Below, one piece after another: positions 50,221 through 58,401 of a DNA stretch of 64,000 nucleotides. This stretch comes from Hymenobacter frigidus. Its GTDB lineage: Bacteria > Bacteroidota > Bacteroidia > Cytophagales > Hymenobacteraceae. Positions within the stretch are counted from its first letter, which is position 1. Every line of letters starts with the position of its first letter. The stretch covers positions 124,001-188,000 of the forward strand of contig NZ_BMGY01000002.1 of assembly GCF_014640435.1 (NCBI RefSeq), read 5' to 3'. The position numbers and the translations under genes are program-made. A model generated the notes under the pieces. The model was not told the origin of the DNA. It did not search any database and saw only the letters and a list, made by a program, of their open reading frames with translations.

Positions 50221-52146
50221 ATGAAACCAGCCTGCTCCTACGCCGCCACGCACGCCGCCAGTCTGGCCGACCCGGCCGGTTTCTGGGCCGCCCAGGCCAC
50301 CCACCTGCACTGGGATAAGCAACCAGAAAATCCGCTTTCGCAGGATGCCAACGGCTTCTACCGCTGGTTTGCGGGGGGAGAGCTGAACACCTCCTTTCTC
50401 TGCCTCGACCACCACGTGCAGCAGGGGCGGGGCGACCAGCCCGCGCTGCTCTACGATTCGCCCGTGACCCGCACCCGGCGCAGCTACTCCTACGCCGAAC
50501 TGCTCGACCTCACGGCGCGGTTTGCCGGCGGCTTACGGGAAATTGGGGTGGCCATGGGCGACCGGGTCATCATCTACATGCCCAACGTGCCCGAGGCCGT
50601 AGTGGCCATGCTGGCCTGCGCCCGCATCGGGGCGGTGCATTCGGTGGTGTTTGGCGGCTTTGCGCCCCACGAGCTGGCCGTGCGGATTGACGATGCCCGG
50701 CCGAGTGCCATTATCTGCGCCTCGGGCGGCATGGAGTTCGACCGCGTGATTCCCTACAAGCCGCTGGTGGACGAGGCCCTGGCCAAAGCCACCCACAAGC
50801 CCGCCCATGTCGTGGTGTTGCAGCGCGAGTTTGTGACGGCGGAGCTGCAAGCCGGCCGCGATGTCGACTACCAAACCCTGCTCCGTGCCGCGCCCGTGCC
50901 GGCCCTGCCGGTGCCGGCCACGCATCCGCTCTACATTCTGTACACCAGCGGTACTACCGGCCGGCCCAAGGGCGTAGTGCGCGACCACGGCGGCCACGCC
51001 GTGGCCCTGCGCTTCAGCATGGAAGCCATTTATGACCTCGCGCCCGGCGACGTCATTTTTACCGGCTCGGATATTGGCTGGGCCGTGGGGCATTCCTACA
51101 TCGTGTACGGGCCGCTGCTGCGGGGCTGCACCAGCGTGCTGTTTGAGGGCAAGCCCGTGCGCACGCCCGATGCCGGCACGTTCTGGCGGCTGGTCCAGGA
51201 CTACCAGGTGCAGGTCATGTTCACGGCGCCTACCGCCATTCGGGCCATCAAAAAGGAAGATTCCGACGGCCGGCTGGCCCGGCAGTATAACCTGAGCAGC
51301 CTGCGCCACTTGTTTCTGGCCGGCGAGCGTTGTGACCCCGCCACCTACGCCTGGGCCCAGCAGCTGCTGGGCGTGCCGGTGGTAGACCATTGGTGGCAAA
51401 CCGAGAGCGGCTGGCCCATGCTGGCCACGCTGGTGGGCCTGGAAGGGATGCCCGCCCCCCGCGCCGGCAGTGCCGGCCACCCCGTGCCGGGCTATGATGT
51501 GCATATCCTCGATGAGGTGGGCGAACCGGTGGCCCCCGGCACTACTGGCCTGGTGGCCGTGAAACTGCCGCTGCCCCCCGGCTGCTTCCCCACGCTGTGG
51601 AACGACGACGCCCGCTTTCACGAGTCTTACCTGGCCCCGTTTCCCGGCTACTACCTCAGCGGCGACGGCGGCTACCGCGACCACGAGGGCTATACCTACA
51701 TCATGGGCCGGGTCGATGACGTGATAAACGTGGCCGGCCACCGCCTGAGCACCGGCGAGATTGAGGAGATACTGGCTGCCCACCCGGCCGTGGCCGAATG
51801 CGCCGTGCTCGGCATCGCCGACAGCCTGCGCGGCCAGGTGCCCATGGGCCTGGTGGTGCTGAAGGACGGCCAGACGATAGGCGAGGGGCAGTTGGAAAAG
51901 GAGCTGGTGGCGGCCGTGCGGGCCACTATCGGTGCGCTGGCCTGCTTCCGCACCGTGCTCTGCGTGGCCCGCCTGCCCAAAACCCGTTCCGGCAAAATCC
52001 TCCGCAAAACCCTGCGCCAGCTGGCCGACGGCGAAGATTTTGCCCTGCCCGCTACGATTGACGACCCCGGGATTCTGGATGAAATCCGCGCTGGCCTGGC
52101 CCGGCGCGGCGTGGGGGTAGCCTTCGAAACCACCAAATCAACCTGA
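50221..52146 (+). CDS. acyl-CoA synthetase, propionyl-CoA synthetase (PrpE/ACSS3)-like
   Basis: This 641-aa AMP-forming ligase has the ATP-binding P-loop YILYTSGTTGRPKGVVRDHGGHAVAL, whose R-D-x-G-G-H extension is typical of PrpE. It also has TGSDIGWAVGHSYIVYGPLL, WWQTESGWPM, YYLSGDGGYRDHEGYTYIMGRVDDVINVAGHRLSTGEIEE (hinge) and the catalytic Lys in LPKTRSGKILRKTLR. It converts a short-chain acid, probably propionate, to its CoA ester. I use the ATG at 50221, since an upstream frame to 49969 overlaps the response-regulator gene. The 125-bp gap to acs shows no strong structure. Confidence 0.9.
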   Translation: MKPACSYAATHAASLADPAGFWAAQATHLHWDKQPENPLSQDANGFYRWFAGGELNTSFLCLDHHVQQGRGDQPALLYDSPVTRTRRSYSYAELLDLTARFAGGLREIGVAMGDRVIIYMPNVPEAVVAMLACARIGAVHSVVFGGFAPHELAVRIDDARPSAIICASGGMEFDRVIPYKPLVDEALAKATHKPAHVVVLQREFVTAELQAGRDVDYQTLLRAAPVPALPVPATHPLYILYTSGTTGRPKGVVRDHGGHAVALRFSMEAIYDLAPGDVIFTGSDIGWAVGHSYIVYGPLLRGCTSVLFEGKPVRTPDAGTFWRLVQDYQVQVMFTAPTAIRAIKKEDSDGRLARQYNLSSLRHLFLAGERCDPATYAWAQQLLGVPVVDHWWQTESGWPMLATLVGLEGMPAPRAGSAGHPVPGYDVHILDEVGEPVAPGTTGLVAVKLPLPPGCFPTLWNDDARFHESYLAPFPGYYLSGDGGYRDHEGYTYIMGRVDDVINVAGHRLSTGEIEEILAAHPAVAECAVLGIADSLRGQVPMGLVVLKDGQTIGEGQLEKELVAAVRATIGALACFRTVLCVARLPKTRSGKILRKTLRQLADGEDFALPATIDDPGILDEIRAGLARRGVGVAFETTKST

Positions 52147-52270
52147 ATAATGAATGGGCAAATGTCTTAAAGCCCCAAATGACAACAATTGAAAGTGAAT
52201 AGGATACATTCAATGACAAGTCCTTTTTGCTAGTTTCCTCCACTCTTAGCTTACCATTTCACCTCATCAT

Positions 52271-54181
52271 ATGCACTCGCGCGTTCGCACCCTCGAAGAA
52301 TACCACGTCGACTACCGACAGTCCGTAGAAGACCCCGATGCCTTTTGGGCGGCAGCCGCCGAACCCTTCACCTGGCGCAAGAAATGGGACACCGTGCGCG
52401 GCGGCGAGTTCTCGCCGGCGGGCACCAGCACCTGGTACCAAGGCGCTACGCTCAACATCACCGAAAACTGCCTCGACCGCCACCTGGAGCAGCGCGCCAA
52501 CAAGCTGGCCATCATCTTCGAGCCCAACGACCCCAAAACCCGCCACCTGCGCCTCACCTACCGCGAGCTGCACACGCAGGTGTGTCAGATGGCCAACGTG
52601 CTGAAGAAAAACGGTGTGAAAAAAGGGGACCGGGTGGTGCTCTACCTGCCCATGATTCCGCAGCTGGCCATTGCCGTGCTGGCCTGCGCCCGCATCGGGG
52701 CAGTGCACGGCGTGGTGTTCGCCGGCTTTTCGGCCACCGCCATCGCCGACCGCGTGAACGATGCCCAAGCCACCTTCATCATCACCGCCGACGCCTTGGA
52801 GCGCGGGGCCAAGCAGATTCCGGTGAAGAGCGTGGTGGACGAGGCCCTGCTGCACTGCCCCTCGGTGCGCCGGGTGCTGGTGGTGGAGCACACCAGCTGG
52901 CCCGTGGAGATGCGGGCCGGCCGCGACGTATGGTTTCACGACGAGGTGCAGGACGTGGAAAAAACCTGCCCCGTCGAGGAAATGGCCGCCGAAGACCCGC
53001 TCTTCATCCTGTATACCAGCGGCAGCACCGGCAAGCCCAAGGGCGTGGTGCACAGCCAGGCCGGCTACATGGTGTGGGCCGACTACACGTTCCGCAACGT
53101 GTTTCAGGTGGAGGAAAACGACGTGTACTGGTGCACGGCCGACATTGGCTGGGTCACGGGCCACACCTACGGCCTCTACGGGCCGCTGCTGGCCGGCGGC
53201 ACCACGCTGCTCTTCGAGGGCGTGCCCACGTACCCCAGCGCCGGCCGGTTTTGGGAAGTCATCGACAAGCACCACGTCACCATTTTCTACACCGCGCCCA
53301 CGGCCATCCGCAGCCTGATGGCCACGCCCATCGACAACGTGCTGAGCTACTCGCTCAGTAGCCTGCGCATCCTGGGCTCGGTGGGCGAGCCCATCAACGA
53401 GGAGGCCTGGCACTGGTACCACCAGCACGTGGGCAAAGGCCGCTGCCCCATCGTCGACACCTGGTGGCAGACCGAAACCGGCGGCATTATGATTTCGGCC
53501 CTGGCCGGTATCACGCCCAGCGTGCCGGCCCGCGCCGGCCTGCCGCTGCCCGGCGTGCAGCCCGTGCTGCTGAACCAGGACGGCACCGAAATCGAAGGCA
53601 ACGACCAGGAAGGCTACCTGGCCATCAAGGGCAGCTGGCCGGGGGTAATTCGTACCACCTGGGGCGACCACGAGCGTGCCCAGCAGACGTATTTCCAGCC
53701 CTACCCCGGTTACTACTTCACCGGCGACGGGGCCCGGCGCGACGAAAACGGCCTGTACCGCATCATTGGCCGGGTCGATGACGTCATCAATGTGAGCGGC
53801 CACCGCTTCGGCACGGCCGAAATCGAAAACGCCATCAACCAGAGCGAGTACGTGGTGGAAAGCGCCGTGGTGGGCTATCCGCACGACGTGAAAGGCCAGG
53901 GCATCTACGCCTACGTCATCTGCCAGCACGGCGTGCCCACCACCGACCTCGAAATCCAGATGGCCGAGGCCAGCATCATCGAAGCCGTGGTGGCCGAAAT
54001 CGGCCGCATTGCCAAGCCCGACAAGATTCAAATTGTGAGCGGCCTGCCCAAAACCCGCTCCGGCAAAATCATGCGCCGCATCCTGCGCAAAGTTGCCGAA
54101 GGCGAAACCACTAACCTCGGCGACGTGACCACCCTGCTCGACCCGCTGATTGTGGACGAGATTTTAGCCGGCAAGAAGTAG
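52271..54181 (+). CDS. acs: acetate--CoA ligase
   Basis: This 636-aa AMP-forming acetyl-CoA synthetase has NITENCLDRHLEQRANKLAIIFEP, the P-loop FILYTSGSTGKPKGVVHSQAGYMVW, TADIGWVTGHTYGLYGPL, TWWQTETGGIMI, YYFTGDGARRDENGLYRIIGRVDDVINVSGHRFGTAEIE and catalytic Lys in GLPKTRSGKIMRRILRK. Length is typical (about 630-650). It activates acetate for growth or scavenging and is often controlled by lysine acetylation at that C-terminal Lys. It is the second CoA ligase downstream of the CrbS-like kinase. Confidence 0.97.
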   Translation: MHSRVRTLEEYHVDYRQSVEDPDAFWAAAAEPFTWRKKWDTVRGGEFSPAGTSTWYQGATLNITENCLDRHLEQRANKLAIIFEPNDPKTRHLRLTYRELHTQVCQMANVLKKNGVKKGDRVVLYLPMIPQLAIAVLACARIGAVHGVVFAGFSATAIADRVNDAQATFIITADALERGAKQIPVKSVVDEALLHCPSVRRVLVVEHTSWPVEMRAGRDVWFHDEVQDVEKTCPVEEMAAEDPLFILYTSGSTGKPKGVVHSQAGYMVWADYTFRNVFQVEENDVYWCTADIGWVTGHTYGLYGPLLAGGTTLLFEGVPTYPSAGRFWEVIDKHHVTIFYTAPTAIRSLMATPIDNVLSYSLSSLRILGSVGEPINEEAWHWYHQHVGKGRCPIVDTWWQTETGGIMISALAGITPSVPARAGLPLPGVQPVLLNQDGTEIEGNDQEGYLAIKGSWPGVIRTTWGDHERAQQTYFQPYPGYYFTGDGARRDENGLYRIIGRVDDVINVSGHRFGTAEIENAINQSEYVVESAVVGYPHDVKGQGIYAYVICQHGVPTTDLEIQMAEASIIEAVVAEIGRIAKPDKIQIVSGLPKTRSGKIMRRILRKVAEGETTNLGDVTTLLDPLIVDEILAGKK

Positions 54182-54201
54182 GCCCGCCCGTTCTGTCCGC
54201 C

Positions 54202-54230
54202 CGGCCCGCTGAACTCGTTTCAGCGGGCCG
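54202..54230. terminator. terminator after acs
   Basis: CGGCCCGCTGAA and TTTCAGCGGGCCG form a strong stem with a short loop, followed by a modest T-rich stretch (TGTTAGTTTT). Confidence 0.75.
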
Positions 54231-54261
54231 TGTTAGTTTTAAAATCCTAATCTGCCCCGCC

Positions 54262-54513
54262 ATGCAACCCAACCAATTTACCCTTTCGCCCGCCGATAGC
54301 GAAGCCGGGCGCTAATTGGCCCAACGCACCGGCAAGCCCGAAGCCGAACTGCTGCACGACGCGGTGGAGCAGCTGGTGCAGCAGGCGGCGGCCAGTAACC
54401 GGCTAACGGCCCTGCGGCAGGCCCGTGGCATGTGGCAACACCGCACCGACTTGCCCAATTTTGACCAGGCGAGGTCGGCGGGCTGGGAGCCAACCTTGGC
54501 AGCAAATGAATAG
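54262..54513 (+). pseudogene. VapB-like antitoxin, broken by an in-frame stop
   Basis: The ATG at 54262 opens a frame of 17 codons ending at TAA (54313-54315). The same frame then continues for 65 more codons with a sensible antitoxin-like sequence (LAQRTGKPEAELLHDAVEQL, then RQARGMWQHRTDLPNFDQAR, ending LAANE). A CAA-to-TAA change at codon 18 would explain it. The C-terminal W/R-containing tail resembles the toxin-wrapping end of small antitoxins. Its 3' end overlaps the start of the PIN gene by 8 nt, as in intact vapBC pairs. Translation could restart within the frame, so partial function is not excluded. Confidence 0.75.
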
Positions 54514-54884
54514 CCTGCTGCTGGATACCAGCATTTTCGTGAATTATCTGCGCAACCACCCCGCGGCGGTCGGCTACGTCGAAGCTACGGCCGAACAACA
54601 CCTGTTGTCAGCCGTGGTTGTAGACGTACGGCGGGGTGCGCGACGGCCGCGAACGTCAGCAGTTGGACGCCCTGATGGCTGTTTACGATGTGCTGCCGGT
54701 CACGGAAAGCATAGAGGTGGCGGCCGGCTTGTTGTGGCGGCAGTACCGGCGAAGCCACGGTGTCGGCTTCGCCGATGCGCTCATCGCCGTCACTGCCCAG
54801 GCCCACAACGCCACCTTAGTCACGCTCAATACCAAGCATTTTCCCATGCTGCCCGACGCGCTGGTGCCGTACCAGAAAACATGA
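54506..54884 (+). pseudogene. PIN-domain (VapC-like) toxin, frameshifted
   Basis: The N-terminal part reads MNSLLLDTSIFVNYLRNHPAAV (first PIN Asp, D7) to LLSAVVV in the frame of 54506. The remainder (RDGRERQQLDALMAVYDVLPVTE, VGFADALIAVTAQAHNATLVTLNTKHFPML with the later acidic residues) is in another frame ending at 54884. The join lies near 54622-54640, where comparison with a normal PIN domain suggests a loss of a few bases. The RNase is therefore probably inactive. It partners the broken antitoxin, so the whole module looks decayed. Confidence 0.78.
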
Positions 54885-55402
54885 ACGGCCCCCGGCAACG
54901 GCCCCGTGCCAACCGTGCAACCGGCGGCTACCTTCGTGCTTCCACAGCCCCAACCCGCCCCCGTTTGGAACCCCTCCCCCCTCAGCAACCCAGCCTTCGA
55001 GAAGGCCCGCACCGGCCTGTGGGCCAGCCTGCAAAAGCACCTAGTCGCTGTGTACGAGGCCGAGGCCCGCTTCCTTCAAGCCGTGGCTTTTGCCGACGCT
55101 TTACCGTTCGCTGCCGCGCGGCCCTGCGCGACCTGCACACCGACGAAACCGCGCAGCTTGAAGTCCTCACCAAAGCCATTCGCACCAAGGGCTACTCCGA
55201 GGACGAGAAAAATCAGTTCTACCTGCACTTCGCCAGCTACCTCGACATTGCCGGCACCGCGTTCGACCTGCTGCGCACCCACGTGCCAACCCCGCTGCCC
55301 AAAGAAGAGGAGCAGGAAGAAACCGCCGCCCAGTTCGACCGGGTGCGCAAGTTTGCCCGCCTCAACGTGAAGGACATCAAAGGGCTGCTGGGCGGTGCCT
55401 GA
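54881..55402 (+). pseudogene. hypothetical protein gene with two apparent frameshifts
   Basis: Three pieces in two frames seem to form one protein. After ATG (54881) a run of five C's near 54889-54893 (four would keep frame) shifts into the frame carrying VPTVQPAATFVLPQPQPAPVWN and AFEKARTGLWASLQKHLVAVYEAEARFLQAVAFADAL. Near 55100 the frame changes again to give TVRCRAALRDLHTDETAQLEVLTKAIRTKGYSEDEKNQFYLHFASYLDIAG and the KEEEQEE-containing end at 55402. The predicted product is a helical protein of about 170 residues, family not recognised. Indels could be real decay or sequencing error; the neighbouring broken vapBC favours decay. Confidence 0.55.
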
Positions 55403-55496
55403 GGCGGGGCGAGCGTGGTGGAGCCGCGGTCCTCGTGACCACCGCGCCGCGTGGCTGGGGCAATACTAAAAAGCACTTACAGCCGTTGCTTACTCA

Positions 55497-56735
55497 ATGC
55501 ACAGAATTCTATGCCCATCGATTAAAATTGTTTTCTCTCGCGCCTTGATGCTCTTGTTGCTAGCTAGCTGGCTGGCCAGCCCGGCGCAAGGCCAAGGCAA
55601 CGAGCTTATCCGCTTCAATACCCGCACCCAGCGGCGCGATACCTTGGCCGCAGTACCAACCAACGCGGCACTCCGAACCGACCGCACCGCTTTTTCGCAG
55701 GGAGTGGTGCCGGGCTTACTAGCGATGCCGGTTTCGTTGCCAAGCGCCAACCTAGTGCCGGGTACCCAATTTGCCCGCCGTGTGCGGGCGGCCACGCGCG
55801 GAGCAGTCACGGTATTTCCCGCCTGCACCGCCGTCAACTTGTTTACCGTGCGAAACGGCCGCCGCGAGCAGATTTGCTCGGGTACCCTTGTAGGCGAGCG
55901 GTACGTGCTGACCGCTGCACACTGCATCAGCGACTTTTCCGCTCCGATACGGACCATCGAACCTGATAGCCTCTTGGTGGCGCCAGCGTTCGATAACGGG
56001 CAGTTTGCCGGGTTGCCGGTCACCAGCAGCTTGCGGTACTACTTTTTGAAATCATGGCTGGACGGCGTTTTTGAGGACGATATCGCACTCATTGAATTGG
56101 CACACCCCATCGGTCGCACCACCGGCTGGTTAGGGCTGGGTTTCGATGTTGATACGGCCAGTTATTCTCGTCAGCTCTGGCACAAATTCAGCTATCCTGG
56201 TAGAAGCATCATGCCGCCAGAAAAATACAACGGCGACACCTTGTTCTATGAGTACGGTCGGGCACGTTTACGAGGAATCGCAATCGAAGTACTCGGTCAC
56301 TTCGACGGTGCTTTTGGGCAGAGCGGCAGCAGCGTTTTTCAAACCGATAACCGGTCGTACTGGACCGCCTTTGGGGTACTGTCAACGCACGCACTCTTTT
56401 CGCACAAAGCTTTGACCGCGCAGCAATTCGCGTCGTTTCGTCGGGTATTGGAAACCCCGGTTGGCAGTCCGGCAGCCCTTGGTAACGGACGGGACATGAC
56501 GGCGTACCCCAATCCGTTTGTTGACCAGCTCAACGTGGTCTTGCCAGTGGCCGCAAGCGTTGCTAACGTATCCATTTACGACGCCTTAGGGCGGCGGGTG
56601 TACGCTGCCCAACACGCTTGGCCGACCAACGGCTTGCTGCTAAACCTAGCTTTTTTGCCGCCCGGGCTGTATGTCCTGCAAGCGGTGGCCGGCGCGCAAA
56701 TGCGTCGGCGTAAAATCAGCAAAGAAGCATGGTAG
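55497..56735 (+). CDS. trypsin-like serine protease with T9SS sorting domain
   Basis: This 412-aa secreted protease has a signal peptide (ALMLLLLASWLASPAQGQG). The chymotrypsin-fold catalytic triad is visible: H142 in VLTAAHC, D195 in DDIALIEL and S276 in GQSGSSV. The C-terminal 75 residues (MTAYPNPFVDQLNVVLP, VSIYDALGRRVY, FLPPGLYVLQAV) form a T9SS type A domain. The protease should therefore be exported across the outer membrane and processed or anchored there, under PorX-type control. GC content is somewhat lower than neighbouring genes, with more rare-looking codons; possible recent acquisition, but that is an impression. Confidence 0.9.
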   Translation: MHRILCPSIKIVFSRALMLLLLASWLASPAQGQGNELIRFNTRTQRRDTLAAVPTNAALRTDRTAFSQGVVPGLLAMPVSLPSANLVPGTQFARRVRAATRGAVTVFPACTAVNLFTVRNGRREQICSGTLVGERYVLTAAHCISDFSAPIRTIEPDSLLVAPAFDNGQFAGLPVTSSLRYYFLKSWLDGVFEDDIALIELAHPIGRTTGWLGLGFDVDTASYSRQLWHKFSYPGRSIMPPEKYNGDTLFYEYGRARLRGIAIEVLGHFDGAFGQSGSSVFQTDNRSYWTAFGVLSTHALFSHKALTAQQFASFRRVLETPVGSPAALGNGRDMTAYPNPFVDQLNVVLPVAASVANVSIYDALGRRVYAAQHAWPTNGLLLNLAFLPPGLYVLQAVAGAQMRRRKISKEAW

Positions 56736-56758
56736 GAGAGTGCGGCAAAAAATGGCCT

Positions 56759-58264
56759 TTACCCGAACACCTTCACCCGCTCGCCCTTGCGCTTGGTGCG
56801 CAGGTGCTGCCGGATAATCTGCTGCACGTCTTTGTTGTCGGTATATAGCTGAATGACGTCCCGGAAATCGGCCAGCCTGCGCGCCGTGAAGGTTTCATCC
56901 ACGTAGCCGAAGCCTCGGTAGCGGCCGTTTTCTATCAGCACGATGCTTTTTTCCAGCTCCGTGCGGCCCGCCCCGATGACCACGAAGGTTTCGTGCTCGT
57001 AGCTGATGCTGTCGATGGCCTCGTCCACGCGCAGATTGTAGCTCTCGGGCGGCTCCTGGCCCACGCAGGCCCCCAGGCAGCGGTGTACTTGGAAGTCGAA
57101 GCAGCTGCCCGGCGTTTTGTACAGGCCGCAGAGCTTTTGGCATAAATTGTACTTGGCCACTTTGTGGTAGAGAAAGCCCTGGGCCTTGAACTGATTGCCG
57201 AGCGCGATAATGGGGATTTCGGCGTTGCGCGCATCGGCTCGGCCGTAGGCCAGGCGCTTGTAGCCCTGCTCATCGACCCGCAAGTAGATGCCGGCCGGAA
57301 ACACCGAGCGCCGCTGCGCCCGGTTGTAGGCCGGCTTCATCAACTTAATCAGGTGTGACTCGTAGAGCAGCGCCACCAGCTCCGAGCCGGTGAGCTCCCA
57401 GGTAATGTCGGCAATGGAATTCTTGAATTCCAGGCTCTTGCGCGACTTCACGTCCACCGCAAAGTGCTGCTGAATGCGCTTGTAGATGTTGATGGACTTG
57501 CCCACGTAAATCACCTCGCCGGCCTCGTTGTGGAAATAGTACACGCCCGTGGCCTGCGGCAGGCTGGCCACCAGCGCCGCCGACACCAGCGGCGGCATCA
57601 GCGCCTCCCGAATGGCCGACTGCACGGCGGCCACGCGCTTGGGCGACGGGGCTTTGGTGCCCTCGGGCTTAGCTGACGCTGACCTTTGGTTGCGGCCGGC
57701 GGGGGCCAGGGCATCCACGCGGGCCAGGGTGTGGCTGGTGTCGGTGCCGTGGGGCAGGTCTTCGGTTTCGGTGGTAATCTTCAGCAGCTTGCCGAAGAGC
57801 AGGGCCGTGGCGTGGGCATCGCCAGCGGCGCGGTGCCGGCCTTCGAGCGGAATGCCAATGTTCTGGCACAGCTTGCCGAGGCTGTAGCTGGGCTGCCCGG
57901 GAATGAGGCTGCGTGAAAGCCGCACGGTGCACAGCGTTTTGCGCGAATAGTTGTAGCCGAGGTCGGCAAACTCTTTCTTCAGAAACGAGTAGTCGAAGCG
58001 CACGTTGTGGGCCACAAACACGCAGCCTTCGGTCATTTCCACCACCTTGCGGGCCACTTCGTGGAACTTGGGCGCGGTGCTCACCATGTCGTTGGTGATG
58101 CCGGTGAGCTGGGTGATAAACGGCGGAATGGCCCGGCCGGGGTTGAGCAGGGTGGCGTACTCGTCCACGATTTTCTCACCGTCGTGAATGTAAATGGCTA
58201 TTTCGGTGATGCGGTCCTGCGTGGGCTGCCCGCCGGTGGTTTCAAGGTCGATAATGGCGTACAA
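56759..58264 (-). CDS. DnaQ-type 3'-5' exonuclease fused to GIY-YIG nuclease domain
   Basis: This 501-aa protein has an N-terminal DEDDh exonuclease (about 1-165) with AIIDLETTGG (D6, E8), VAHNVRFDYSFL and HRAAGDAHATALLF. After a charged linker with KPEGTKAPSPKR a UvrC-type GIY-YIG domain (about 235-315) appears: GVYYFHNEAGEVIYVGKSINIYKRIQQHF. The C-terminal third matches UvrC-like Cho proteins (LCQKLCGLYKTPGSCFDFQVHRCLGACVG). The fusion suggests damage-site incision plus end processing in repair. It is similar to proteins in other phyla annotated as DNA polymerase III epsilon/GIY-YIG hybrids. It is not the replicative proofreading subunit by layout. Confidence 0.92.
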   Translation of the reverse strand: MYAIIDLETTGGQPTQDRITEIAIYIHDGEKIVDEYATLLNPGRAIPPFITQLTGITNDMVSTAPKFHEVARKVVEMTEGCVFVAHNVRFDYSFLKKEFADLGYNYSRKTLCTVRLSRSLIPGQPSYSLGKLCQNIGIPLEGRHRAAGDAHATALLFGKLLKITTETEDLPHGTDTSHTLARVDALAPAGRNQRSASAKPEGTKAPSPKRVAAVQSAIREALMPPLVSAALVASLPQATGVYYFHNEAGEVIYVGKSINIYKRIQQHFAVDVKSRKSLEFKNSIADITWELTGSELVALLYESHLIKLMKPAYNRAQRRSVFPAGIYLRVDEQGYKRLAYGRADARNAEIPIIALGNQFKAQGFLYHKVAKYNLCQKLCGLYKTPGSCFDFQVHRCLGACVGQEPPESYNLRVDEAIDSISYEHETFVVIGAGRTELEKSIVLIENGRYRGFGYVDETFTARRLADFRDVIQLYTDNKDVQQIIRQHLRTKRKGERVKVFG

Positions 58265-58301
58265 AGCGCGGCGCTAGCTAAATGAGTAGGAGGGAAGCTA
58301 A

Positions 58302-58309
58302 CAAACTTA
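58302..58309 (-). promoter_or_regulatory. putative promoter -7 box of the exonuclease gene
   Basis: On the minus strand this reads TAAGTTTG (TAnnTTTG), 37 nt before the ATG at 58264. Confidence 0.45.
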
Positions 58310-58314
58310 GCCAT

Positions 58315-58401
58315 GCATAAGGTTGCAGCATGGGGCGCGGGCTTTGAGTCCGCGCCTCATGCTGCAACCTTATGCGGTCAATCGCGGACCAATAGTCCGC
58401 G
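58315..58401. repeat. compound hairpin, GCATAAGGTTGCAGCATG type
   Basis: GCATAAGGTTGCAGCATG (58315-58332) pairs with CATGCTGCAACCTTATGC (58358-58375). The inner CGCGG/CCGCG and a second palindrome (CGCGGAC at 58383 with GTCCGCG at 58395) share the CCGCG motif. It fills the gap between the exonuclease promoter and the AI-2E gene stop. It resembles dispersed Cytophagales repeats. Confidence 0.8.

Noticed and set aside
54425..55402. single 325-codon frame across the broken genes
   Set aside because: Only its ends resemble real proteins (the PIN N-terminus and the C-terminus of the next gene). The middle is Arg/Pro-rich read-through in the wrong frame.
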